DNA from: BOG-1363 sp043775355 | GTDB lineage: Bacteria > Planctomycetota > UBA11346 | Direction: 5' to 3' | Length of the DNA: 33,644 nt | NCBI GenBank assembly: GCA_043775355.1 | Contig: JAYVSL010000029.1 | Location: forward strand, 1 to 33,644 | In this document: positions 23,555-31,795 of the stretch, one piece after another | Layout: the number at the start of each line of letters is the position of its first letter | Numbering within the stretch: the first letter of the stretch is position 1 | Notes under the pieces: generated by a model | Told to the model about the DNA's origin: nothing | What the model saw: the letters and a program-made list of their open reading frames with translations, nothing else | Database searches by the model: none | Translations under genes and position numbers: made by a program

Positions 23555-24310
23555 ATGATAAATAACGCCACCCGCACCGGCAATTTGCGCGGTGGTTTCA
23601 CTTTGCTGGAATTGATCATCGTCATTTCCGTAATTACGGCCTTAGCGGCAATGGGTTATCCCGCATATCTTGGCATAAAGCATAAAGTCGATGTCAGCTC
23701 GACGGACACGTTAGTGAATAGCATTGCCGCGGCGATTGCGACGTATTCGACAAGAACGTGGTCGTGGGATATTGCATTGCCTGGTCAGCCGCCAAAACCG
23801 CGAATGTACCACATGTTTGACCTTAACCATTTGGACAGTAGCGGTAATCCAAATCCGGATTTGGCTGATGCCCCTAAGGGTGGGACTAAGCGCTATTGGT
23901 CGATCGATGGTTATACATTGCCAGAAAAATCACCCTACTTTACCAGTCCCAACACTTGGCAGGATTATAAATATCCAGTGTCACCAGATCTTGATTCTAA
24001 TGGTGATGGCCTTTTCGATGGTGGTTTTCCGAAAGAAGTGTTGGCCTCTGGTTACAAGGGTTTCGTCAACATGGCTTCGCCTTCAGTCAAAAAATCGTTC
24101 ATCAATAAAAAGGGGCAAATCGTTGATGCTTGGCAGCGGCCACTACGTATCACTTTCGCCGCCAAAGTTTTTGGCACGCAATCATTTGGTGTTTGGTCAG
24201 CTGGTTATGACGGCAAAGATAGTTTTTTAAGCTCAAGTACAACTTTTCAAGATGATCCATCTCGTCCGAATGACGATCTGAGAAGTTGGGAGAGCAGCAG
24301 TGGAAGATAA
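23555..24310 (+). CDS. Pseudopilin 1 with EF-hand-like loop
   Basis: 251 residues from the ATG at 23555 (GGGG just upstream; ATG 23543 is possible). A type IV prepilin signal is clear: GG-FTLLELIIV with cleavage after Gly14, Glu at position 5 of the mature protein, and one hydrophobic helix. The mature domain has DLDSNGDGLFDG (145-156), a calcium-loop pattern, and DAWQRPL (191-197), similar to the region before the calcium site of major pseudopilin GspG. FGVWSAGYDGKD follows. It is the first of five pilin-like genes in one strand. It could build a type II secretion-like pseudopilus or a type IV pilus. Confidence 0.85.
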   Translation: MINNATRTGNLRGGFTLLELIIVISVITALAAMGYPAYLGIKHKVDVSSTDTLVNSIAAAIATYSTRTWSWDIALPGQPPKPRMYHMFDLNHLDSSGNPNPDLADAPKGGTKRYWSIDGYTLPEKSPYFTSPNTWQDYKYPVSPDLDSNGDGLFDGGFPKEVLASGYKGFVNMASPSVKKSFINKKGQIVDAWQRPLRITFAAKVFGTQSFGVWSAGYDGKDSFLSSSTTFQDDPSRPNDDLRSWESSSGR

Positions 24311-25013
24311 AGCGAACAACATGAGCCGCATGGGTTTCACCGCCATCGAAATGATGGTGGTGGTATCGATTGTCATTATTTTGGTGGCGATGGTCGTCCC
24401 CACCATCGGCCCGGCGATGCGCAAAGGAGCGGTCCATGATTCAGCGAACGCGATTCAGCGTGCGTGTTCTCAGGCACGCCAATTAGCGCGCAGTAACAGT
24501 GAACCGAGCACCAGCACGAAGTGGTATGGTGTCTCGGTGGTTGTTCCGAGCGACGGTAAAGCCGCGTATGCAGTGGTGATTTATGGAGGGGCCGCAAATG
24601 ATCCTTCGAACTATACTTTTGCGAGCGACCAAAGTAATCATTACCCCAACGGCACGCCGCTTTTGGATGGTACGACGAGTGTTTATAGCGGGTACAAGGC
24701 AGCGGCTAAATTTCCGCTGAGTCGCAGTGTCATGCCGTTCAAAGACGCCACCGTTCCAACTCTTCCGGCTCTTCCTGCATACACGTTTATGGCACCGGGC
24801 TCGGCGGTAGGTTGGTATTACCAGTACCGCACCGGTTTCGTGTTTATGAATCCGGCTATACCTGGTGTGGGCGTTGATATCGGCGTGCCAGTGATTTTGC
24901 CTGCTACGACCACGGCGCCACAAAGTTTTGGCGTCGCTTCGCTGGATAAAAAATACGTAGTTGCGATAGCCGTGTACAAAATCGGTTTGCTGAACACTCA
25001 GGACGCGAACTGA
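24300..25013 (+). CDS. Pseudopilin 2 (GspH/FimT-like)
   Basis: 237 residues from a GTG at 24300 with GGGAGA just upstream; it overlaps the previous gene by 11 bases. The prepilin signal is SRMG-FTAIEMMVVVSIVIILVAMVVPT, with Glu at +5. Residues after about 45 (SANAIQRACSQARQLARSNSE) resemble the helix of GspH/FimT minor pilins. The rest is a Gly/Pro-rich beta domain. A start at ATG 24321 would leave a four-residue leader peptide and has no ribosome site. It is coupled to pseudopilin 1 by overlap. Confidence 0.82.
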   Translation: MEDKANNMSRMGFTAIEMMVVVSIVIILVAMVVPTIGPAMRKGAVHDSANAIQRACSQARQLARSNSEPSTSTKWYGVSVVVPSDGKAAYAVVIYGGAANDPSNYTFASDQSNHYPNGTPLLDGTTSVYSGYKAAAKFPLSRSVMPFKDATVPTLPALPAYTFMAPGSAVGWYYQYRTGFVFMNPAIPGVGVDIGVPVILPATTTAPQSFGVASLDKKYVVAIAVYKIGLLNTQDAN

Positions 25014-25053
25014 CGTCAGCGGTTTGCTGCTCATTTTTTTCAGGAGTCATTCT

Positions 25054-26259
25054 GTGACGAAACGTCCTTTAAACGGTCTGAGTGGTTTTACTTTGATCGA
25101 ATTGATCGTGGTGATTTCTATCATGGCCATCTTGTCGGCCCTGATCATGGCTGCGGTTCAAGGCCTAACAGGGAAGGCGAAAGAGAAGAAAACCGGAGTC
25201 ATCATTCGAGCGGTGGAGACCGGCATTTATTTAGCGGTTGCGAGCAGGGGGAGCGCCATCAGCCCGGCCGAACATCCGTTCGCGGGTTCGCGTGATTATG
25301 CTGGCGTTCGCTATCCTTTTGTGCGCGCAATGGGTGGCACCCCTTTGGCGTCTTTCGGAACGGCGTTAAAGGGCGTACCCACGGTGGCGTATCTGAGCAG
25401 TAGTCAAAATCAGTTAATGCTACCGTCAGATCGCTACGCAAAAAAGGAAATCCCAATATTATATGGCGCAAAACGCGAAGATATCGGTGTCCTGCAATCA
25501 TTGCGCAAGGTAGTGACCCAATACCGACAGATTCCATTTCCTCCCACGGTTGATCCGCTTGTGCAGCCGTTAGTAATTTCAACGGTTAGTCCAGGAGCTG
25601 GATTCGACAGTCCGGCTAACGATATTAATTGGCCGGATACAATGATACCGTCTACTTCGCCTCCACCTCCCGGAATAAGCCAAGAAACGGACCCAAATTT
25701 TGGCAAACTTGCGGATGCCAAATCAGCTCTCGATTATTTATTCGGTGCAAGCAGCGCCCAGGCGGAACTCGCGTCACTTAAAGCTTTGTACAATACTGAC
25801 CCGACGTTGCCCATAGACGTGAATAAATATAGAACTGGCGTTAATGAACGAACAGTTGGTGGCGTGAAAGAATCGCTAGTCTACACCAATGCTTTTGTGC
25901 TCGGAAGTACCGGTAAAGACTCCGATACCTACACGGTCGAAACGAAGTGGAAGCCAGGTTACATTCCCGTCACACCAGGTGGTTCTGGTTCGCCAGCAAC
26001 TTTGGGTGGAACCAAGTGGGTTCGTTATCGTCTAGCAGGGCTGGCGGTGTACGACGCATGGGATAACGAACTGTTCGTCACCACCGGAGCCAATGATAAA
26101 TATCGAGTTCTTAGCGCGGGCGAAGATGGTGTTTTAGCGGTCAATCCAGGCAAGAATAACGCGATTGATAAGATCCTTAATGAGCTCGACATGCGGGACG
26201 GGCTTACCTTCAGTAGCTCTCTCGATGACACGGACGGCGCTAAGGACAACGTGAAATGA
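25054..26259 (+). CDS. Pseudopilin 3 (long, GspG-like end)
   Basis: 401 residues from GTG 25054, chosen for AGGAG at 25042-25046; an earlier TTG at 25024 lies before that site. Prepilin signal GLSG-FTLIELIVVISIMAIL with cleavage after Gly11. The C-terminal part has VYDAWDNELFVTTGANDKYRVLSAGEDG, a GspG-like DAW motif followed by a G-x-DG loop. The insert of about 250 residues before it is long for a pseudopilin, rich in Ser/Pro and unlike anything I recognise. It overlaps the next gene by ATGA. Confidence 0.82.
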   Translation: MTKRPLNGLSGFTLIELIVVISIMAILSALIMAAVQGLTGKAKEKKTGVIIRAVETGIYLAVASRGSAISPAEHPFAGSRDYAGVRYPFVRAMGGTPLASFGTALKGVPTVAYLSSSQNQLMLPSDRYAKKEIPILYGAKREDIGVLQSLRKVVTQYRQIPFPPTVDPLVQPLVISTVSPGAGFDSPANDINWPDTMIPSTSPPPPGISQETDPNFGKLADAKSALDYLFGASSAQAELASLKALYNTDPTLPIDVNKYRTGVNERTVGGVKESLVYTNAFVLGSTGKDSDTYTVETKWKPGYIPVTPGGSGSPATLGGTKWVRYRLAGLAVYDAWDNELFVTTGANDKYRVLSAGEDGVLAVNPGKNNAIDKILNELDMRDGLTFSSSLDDTDGAKDNVK

Positions 26260-27593
26260 AAAGCCACCTGAAGCGAGGTTTTACGCTGATCGAGTTGATG
26301 GTGGTGATCACGATCATCGCCATTCTCGCCGGACTATTAATCACTTTGATTCCCGAAGTGATGCGGAAAGCAAAGCTTGCGGATACCAGCTCACGGGTGA
26401 ACTCCGTTCATGCTGGGATGGCGCTGATCGGCCAGAACGAAGGTTCGGCGACCTTTCGCATGCAGCAGCTGTTGGAATATTCAACGACTGGCACAGCTCT
26501 GGATGCCATGGAACCAGGCTTGGGTGGAATATTTACCTTTGGCGCACCTAATCGTAATGCGACGGGTATAGAAGTTGGATTGCCCACGGTTGGCACCCGT
26601 CCGTCATTAGTCGACCCTCCTCCGGCTAAGGTGTATGGTGGCTGGGGCTATCGTGGTCGCGGCCATTTGGCTTTTCCATGGGGAAAGAAGTTTCCTGACC
26701 CAACACCTGTTGCTGGTGTCCAAACAACGGTCTTGATGGGTCCAGAACGGTTCATGTTGCGTCACATGTCACCTTTCAACACCCGTAAGTTATTGAAACT
26801 CGCGAACGTTTTGCCCACCAAAGCGAGCGATGCCACATGGCCAGAGAAACAATACATGACCAATCGCAAAACGTCGGAGCCGTGGAACGATGCATGGGGA
26901 CATCCCCTGGTCGTTGCATCGGTATTGTACCAGCCGACTTTTCAAAATGGCCCGTCGCTTTCATCGCTGCCAGGTTGGAAGGATGGTGCGTGGCCGACGA
27001 TGACCGGGACAACGCCAGTTGATCCAGTGACGGCAACAGTGTCGGCGCCGTCGTCATATTTACCGGCAGCAGATAACGCTGTCACAACGACTCCCAGCAA
27101 CGACGCAGGGTCGTTGCGCAACAGTCCGACGGCTGACGATTCAAGTCCGAGGCAGGCACCAACGAAGAAAGCGCTACTCGATCACATGAAGCTCTACCAA
27201 TACAACCGCAGCGTCTACATCGCTGTAGCTGCGGTTGGTCCAAGCGCGCGGGCGTCTGATGACGATTTGAAATCAACAGATGCGAACAAATGGGGGAGCA
27301 CTCCCAATGACAAGGTGCTTTACACCGGAACACTGGATGTGCTGTGGAATCAAGCAAACAACGTTTGCCAACAGGCGAAGAAGGCTCCTTTCGACAGCGA
27401 TTGGACTGAGTTGTCGTGGGACAATCCACCGTGGCAGGGCAATAAATACGATTACCTTACGTCTTCCAAAAAAATGTCAGATGCCAATTATATAGATACA
27501 ACAACAACGCGGGCGCTGATTTACGAGGGGATTGCTCCTTATAAGGGCAAAGAAGAACATTGTTTGCTGTCGGCGCCGTTGGAGTACAAATGA
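26256..27593 (+). CDS. Pseudopilin 4 (445 aa)
   Basis: 445 residues. The prepilin signal is at the very start (HLKRG-FTLIELMVVITIIAILAGLL, cleavage after Gly8). A DAWGHPL motif occurs near residue 210, again recalling GspG. It is about three times the size of a standard pseudopilin, with low-complexity Ser/Thr/Pro/Asp stretches near 250-310. It starts in an ATGA overlap with pseudopilin 3 and ends in another with pseudopilin 5, so the three are translated as a coupled block. Confidence 0.8.
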   Translation: MKSHLKRGFTLIELMVVITIIAILAGLLITLIPEVMRKAKLADTSSRVNSVHAGMALIGQNEGSATFRMQQLLEYSTTGTALDAMEPGLGGIFTFGAPNRNATGIEVGLPTVGTRPSLVDPPPAKVYGGWGYRGRGHLAFPWGKKFPDPTPVAGVQTTVLMGPERFMLRHMSPFNTRKLLKLANVLPTKASDATWPEKQYMTNRKTSEPWNDAWGHPLVVASVLYQPTFQNGPSLSSLPGWKDGAWPTMTGTTPVDPVTATVSAPSSYLPAADNAVTTTPSNDAGSLRNSPTADDSSPRQAPTKKALLDHMKLYQYNRSVYIAVAAVGPSARASDDDLKSTDANKWGSTPNDKVLYTGTLDVLWNQANNVCQQAKKAPFDSDWTELSWDNPPWQGNKYDYLTSSKKMSDANYIDTTTTRALIYEGIAPYKGKEEHCLLSAPLEYK

Positions 27594-28246
27594 GTTCTTT
27601 TCGTCGCGGTTTCACGCTCATCGAATTGCTGATGGCGATAGCGATCATTGCGATTCTTGCCGGGATGATAATGGCGGTGCTGTCCATGCTGCGGAATAAA
27701 ACCAAGGTCGCGCAAACGTGGGATTTGATGACCCATGTGACCACGGCGATTGATCAATATATGCACGACTATCAGCGCCTTGGCGACACGCCGGTGTTAT
27801 TCCAAGCGGATCCCTGGTATTTTTTCTACAAAGAACAACAAGGGCGTAAAAGTCCGGCATTGCTGGAGCTTGCCCTGTCGCGGGTGGTTACGAAAACCGG
27901 GGCCGGTACTTGTTCCCCTGCAGAATCACTTAAGTCGGCGACTCACCTGCTTGATCATTTTGGTGCGAACCCGACCAACGTTTTGAGTTTTTATATCTTA
28001 AATGACAATAAGGGCTCAGGTAAGGCATTTGCCTATACGCAATGCATGATTCTTCGTAGTTCGGCCGGAACGGCGGGTGACACGAAAGATGATCTGCTTT
28101 TCGCCTGGAGTTCAGACAAAGGCAGTTGGCGAAAAATGCGCGTCGAAGATTTGACCGACTTCCTGACGGACCTTGATCGCGTGCCCAAACTAACGACGAC
28201 TGAAATAGACGACGTAAAAAAGTGGACGAATCCGCTACTTCCGTGA
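27590..28246 (+). CDS. Pseudopilin 5
   Basis: 218 residues from ATG 27590, which overlaps the previous stop and follows GGAG; the longer frame to 27560 is rejected. Prepilin signal RRG-FTLIELLMAIAIIAILAGM, cleavage after Gly7. The mature part is helical near QTWDLMTHVTTAIDQYMHDY and has two cysteines (near residues 113 and 152), possibly a disulfide. It lacks the DAW motif of 1, 3 and 4, so it may be a minor or tip pilin. Confidence 0.82.
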   Translation: MSSFRRGFTLIELLMAIAIIAILAGMIMAVLSMLRNKTKVAQTWDLMTHVTTAIDQYMHDYQRLGDTPVLFQADPWYFFYKEQQGRKSPALLELALSRVVTKTGAGTCSPAESLKSATHLLDHFGANPTNVLSFYILNDNKGSGKAFAYTQCMILRSSAGTAGDTKDDLLFAWSSDKGSWRKMRVEDLTDFLTDLDRVPKLTTTEIDDVKKWTNPLLP

Positions 28247-28303
28247 GGTTTCGTGAGGTCATTGGCGTTGCGTCGTCGCGCGCATACGACAGGTTGAGCG
28301 CAC

Positions 28304-30562
28304 GTGCCAACCATCCCTGCGAATTCACATGATGAAAATGCTCGGCGTTTAATCGGTCGACTTGAAGTCGTCGCCAGCGTGTGGTTGGTGGTATTGCCAA
28401 TGCTACGACCGCTGGTGTGGAGCGGCCAACCCACCGACGTTCCCAATTTATTGTGGTTAGTGTTGTTGGCCGCAGCGACGACCACCGGGCTGTTGCTGCG
28501 TGGTTTGCAGGTGACGGCTACTGACCCGGTGATGATGTGGTGGCGGCGTCCAGCGGTGTGGGGCGCGGTTTTCCTCCTGATGGCAATGATGGGAAGTTGG
28601 ACCAGTTCGTTGCCCGCAGCGGCGTGGACGCTGACGTGTGGTTGGGCATTACACCTTGCTGCGCCGTGGGCATTATGGCCGGTGATTCTGCGGCGACCGC
28701 ATTTGTTGGTCGCTGGTTTGGTCGCTGGCTTGGTTGGCGAAATGTTTTTAATGATCGGCCAAGTTTGGTTTGAGCGCCCTCATTTAGCTGAGCAATTCAG
28801 CAACGATCCGTCGTTATCGGTGGAGCAGCGAATTGCCGATCAATATAGCGTGCGGATTTCCAGTTGGCGTTTGGAAGGTACTTTTTTGTTGGCGAATACC
28901 TTGGCGAGTTATTTGGTCATCCTGGTACCATTGGTGATAGCGATAGCCTGGAAGAGCCGTCATTCGACTGGCACAAAGCGTTGGCTGACCATTGCGCTGG
29001 CGCTGGCAGCCGTCGTCGCGCTCATCATGACGGGCAGTAAAGCTGGAATCTTGGCCATGCTGGTGGCGTCCGCGATCACCGGCGTCGTGGTGCTGCGTTC
29101 GTGGCGATGGCGTGTGGGTATCGCAGCGGCGGTGTCGCTGTCGTTGGCAATTATTCTGGCCATCCCCGCAACGCGCACGTCGTTGGCAGCGAGCGCCGGA
29201 GTACGGCTCGATTATTGGCGAGCGGGCGTTGCCTTAGTAGCAGAGCGACCGCTCAGTGGTCATGGCCTCGAAGGATTCGCGGTGAATTTTCCACGAGTCA
29301 AACCACTTGCTGGAGAAGAGACCGTTTTGGCGCATCAAGAAACCTTGCAAACCGCGGTTGATCTCGGCCTTCCGACGATGGTCGTGGTGTTGGGTTGGTG
29401 GGTCATGTTGCTGTGGTCGCTGTGGCCTCAGCAGGGATCGCCACCCAAAAATCGTTCGCTGGAGGAAGTGGAGGAAGAGAAAAAAGTGCCCGCTACGCAA
29501 ATCATGAGTCGCGCGATCACGATCGGAGTCATCGCGGTGCTCAGCTTCGCTGTATTTGTCGGCGGAAGTTTGATGGCAAATATGGCCAGCTATCCGGGAG
29601 CAATGCCCATGGTGTGGAGCGCGTTGCTGATCGTGTTCATCGTGATGGTCGCAAAATTCGCGGTACGTTTGCCGCTGCCGCCAGCATTGGCGTGTTGGTG
29701 TGCGGTGTTGGCGTGCCTGCTGCACGTGCAGGCAGATTTTTCACTGCACAGCATGCAGATCGTGGGAATGCTGACGTGGGTCGTTTGTTTGGGCCAAGTC
29801 ATGGTTCGGGCACCGATTTCCATGCAATTTCCCATGCAATTAAGCGACCCGTTAGTAGTTGGCTCGGCGCGTCGCCAAGCGCTTTTCGCTGGAGCAGGAA
29901 TGTTGCTGTTGGCTGCGGTGACGGCAGGCATCATCGCCAGCTCATGGCGCGGTGAGATACTTGACCGCGCGCGCCAGACCGAATCGATTTTGTCACGTAT
30001 GCGTTTGGCCCAGAGCGGACGATTGAACGATGCACAGCGCGAGCAGGCGCAAGAAGCGTTTGATCACGCCGTCGGACGAATAGTCGCAGAGGACGGTCGT
30101 GCAGCGTTGGCTGCTGAACCAATGGAATCGCTCGCCGTTACGATCATCACGCGTGCGCTGACCGAAAGCCGTCGCTTCCCAGCGGATCATGATTTGGTGT
30201 ATGTCGCCGTTGCCATCGGCGAACATTTTCAGGCGTTAGAGCCGAAATGTTCGGCGCTCATGACGCCAATTCTTGAGAGTTTATTGGCGGAATGGCCAAA
30301 CGATTTGTTGGTGACCAAGGTGCTGAGCGAGCATTATCTGCGGCGTGCGCGTGTGGCTGATGAGGCTCATAAACATATCTTTGCACGTCAGGCACAAGCG
30401 ATGGCACAACGTGCGGTGGCGTTATATCCGACGCATTTACCGCTTCGTCAGACGCTGATCGCGGCGGCCGAACTAACTGGTGATGCTCAAACGGTGACCG
30501 TGCAGCGGGAAGAAATTGAACGGCTGAAACCACTCGTCCATGTCGATAATCGCTTGCGTTGA
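28304..30562 (+). CDS. O-antigen ligase/PglL-like membrane protein with soluble tail
   Basis: 752 residues from GTG 28304. About ten or more membrane segments precede residue 545. The Wzy_C-type region holds MTGSKAGILAML, DYWRAGVALVAERPLSGHGLEGF and the segment TVLAHQETLQTAVDLGLP, matching the periplasmic loop of O-antigen ligases, bacterial O-oligosaccharyltransferases (PglL/PilO type) and polysaccharide polymerases. About 200 soluble, helical residues follow (QAMAQRAVALYPTHLPLRQTL resembles a TPR). It lies 57 bases after five pilin genes, which favours pilin O-glycosylation; lipopolysaccharide or exopolysaccharide ligation is the alternative. Its C-terminal TPR-like part is unusual. Confidence 0.8.
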   Translation: MPTIPANSHDENARRLIGRLEVVASVWLVVLPMLRPLVWSGQPTDVPNLLWLVLLAAATTTGLLLRGLQVTATDPVMMWWRRPAVWGAVFLLMAMMGSWTSSLPAAAWTLTCGWALHLAAPWALWPVILRRPHLLVAGLVAGLVGEMFLMIGQVWFERPHLAEQFSNDPSLSVEQRIADQYSVRISSWRLEGTFLLANTLASYLVILVPLVIAIAWKSRHSTGTKRWLTIALALAAVVALIMTGSKAGILAMLVASAITGVVVLRSWRWRVGIAAAVSLSLAIILAIPATRTSLAASAGVRLDYWRAGVALVAERPLSGHGLEGFAVNFPRVKPLAGEETVLAHQETLQTAVDLGLPTMVVVLGWWVMLLWSLWPQQGSPPKNRSLEEVEEEKKVPATQIMSRAITIGVIAVLSFAVFVGGSLMANMASYPGAMPMVWSALLIVFIVMVAKFAVRLPLPPALACWCAVLACLLHVQADFSLHSMQIVGMLTWVVCLGQVMVRAPISMQFPMQLSDPLVVGSARRQALFAGAGMLLLAAVTAGIIASSWRGEILDRARQTESILSRMRLAQSGRLNDAQREQAQEAFDHAVGRIVAEDGRAALAAEPMESLAVTIITRALTESRRFPADHDLVYVAVAIGEHFQALEPKCSALMTPILESLLAEWPNDLLVTKVLSEHYLRRARVADEAHKHIFARQAQAMAQRAVALYPTHLPLRQTLIAAAELTGDAQTVTVQREEIERLKPLVHVDNRLR

Positions 30563-30573
30563 ACGTCAGTAAA

Positions 30574-30774
30574 TCAGCCGCCGCCGACCAAGGTGACGAC
30601 CTCAATGGTGTCTCCGTCGTTCAATCTGGTGTCGCCATGTTGGACGCGACGCACGAGTTGGCGATTGACCTCGACGGCGACTCGCGTCCCAGGTAAAGCG
30701 AGCTGGACCAGCAGATCCGCCACTGTGGCGGCGTCTGGTAGTTCGGTGTTTTGGTCGTTGACGATGACGCGCAT
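30574..30774 (-). CDS. thiS: ThiS-type sulfur-carrier protein
   Basis: 66 residues in the ubiquitin-like fold: MRVIVNDQNTEL, then VADLLVQLALPGTRVAVEVN, ending DTIEVVTLVGGG with the C-terminal Gly-Gly that is adenylated and thiocarboxylated for thiazole synthesis. The ORF is open further upstream, but ATG 30774 fits the family. No thiG or thiF follows; it is 16 bases after queG and converges with the ligase-like gene. MoaD-like roles are a less likely alternative. Confidence 0.88.
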   Translation of the reverse strand: MRVIVNDQNTELPDAATVADLLVQLALPGTRVAVEVNRQLVRRVQHGDTRLNDGDTIEVVTLVGGG

Positions 30775-30790
30775 GGTTGACGTAGCATTG

Positions 30791-31795
30791 TCACGATGTC
30801 GGCGCAGCAACTGGCGGCAGCCCGAGTTCCTGCGCTTGTGCCAACACCAGTGGCAAACCTTCCGCCTGAATTTGCGCACACAGATCCAAACGTTGAAGGC
30901 TGAACCAGGCAACTAACAAATTGCGTCGAAACCGTTCGTAACCAACTCGGCGGATAGCACGTCCAGCGAAAACGAGATCGAAAGTCGTGGCGTTGACCTG
31001 CATCAACACGTCATCGTGTTCTTGGCCAGTCAAACGCACATCGCCGACGGGTTCAGCAAAACGATTCCACGGACAAACTACTTGGCAGAGATCGCAGCCA
31101 AACCAATAACCCTCGAATTTCTCAGCCAATTCTCGTGGAATCACGCCACGGTGCTCGATGGTCAGATAACTGATGCAACGCGTAGTCATGACCCGTCGAT
31201 CCACCAATGCGGCGGTTGGACAACGACGCTCACAAGCCGTGCATTTACCACAACGGTCGTCGCCATGACCCGCGTGGTGCGGCGCGAGGGGGGCATCGGT
31301 CAGTAAAAAGCCGAGCAGACGCCAGGTCCCGGCATTCGGCGAAATCAACAGGGCATTGCGACCAATCCAGCCGAGTCCAGCAAGACGTGCTAACGTGCGT
31401 TCGTTCAGTGGCGCAGAATCGACGGCGGCTCGCGATTTCCACGGCTGTCCGTGCCGAGTGGCTATCGCCAAACCAATACGGCCAAGTTTTGCGCGCAATA
31501 AATTATGATAATCCTTGCCGGCGGCATAGCGCGCGCGTTTGAGCTCGCCGCAGTTCGCTTCTGACTGGTACGGCAGCGCCACGGCGATCATCGCTTCCGC
31601 CGTCATTTGCAGCGCCGTTGGCGCCAGTCGATGCGCGCGAGTTTTCCTCATCCATTCCAGATCACCAATGCCATCAGCAAGCATCTGATCAAATCCGTCG
31701 CTCGGCAACGTACGTGGGACCGGCGATAAAACGCCGAGCGCGTGCAGGCCTTCGACGGCGCACAATTCCTGAACTTCGGTGAAAGCGATGGTCAT
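30791..31795 (-). CDS. queG: Epoxyqueuosine reductase QueG
   Basis: 334 residues. The catalytic-domain segment RAAVDSAPLNERTLARLAGLGWIGRN contains the conserved Asp. Two 4Fe-4S motifs follow (CGKCTACERRCP and GCDLCQVVCPWN with an upstream Cys). It makes the last step of queuosine synthesis, reducing epoxyqueuosine in tRNA using cobalamin. The start at ATG 31795 is chosen because GGAG precedes it and it overlaps the upstream stop as ATGA; earlier in-frame starts at 31801 or 31810 are less likely. It is coupled to a degenerate Y1-transposase-like gene. Confidence 0.94.
   Translation of the reverse strand: MTIAFTEVQELCAVEGLHALGVLSPVPRTLPSDGFDQMLADGIGDLEWMRKTRAHRLAPTALQMTAEAMIAVALPYQSEANCGELKRARYAAGKDYHNLLRAKLGRIGLAIATRHGQPWKSRAAVDSAPLNERTLARLAGLGWIGRNALLISPNAGTWRLLGFLLTDAPLAPHHAGHGDDRCGKCTACERRCPTAALVDRRVMTTRCISYLTIEHRGVIPRELAEKFEGYWFGCDLCQVVCPWNRFAEPVGDVRLTGQEHDDVLMQVNATTFDLVFAGRAIRRVGYERFRRNLLVAWFSLQRLDLCAQIQAEGLPLVLAQAQELGLPPVAAPTS

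Noticed and set aside
28304..30562. Assignment as a definite pilin oligosaccharyltransferase
   Set aside because: Wzy_C proteins include polymerases and LPS ligases that cannot be told apart from sequence alone.
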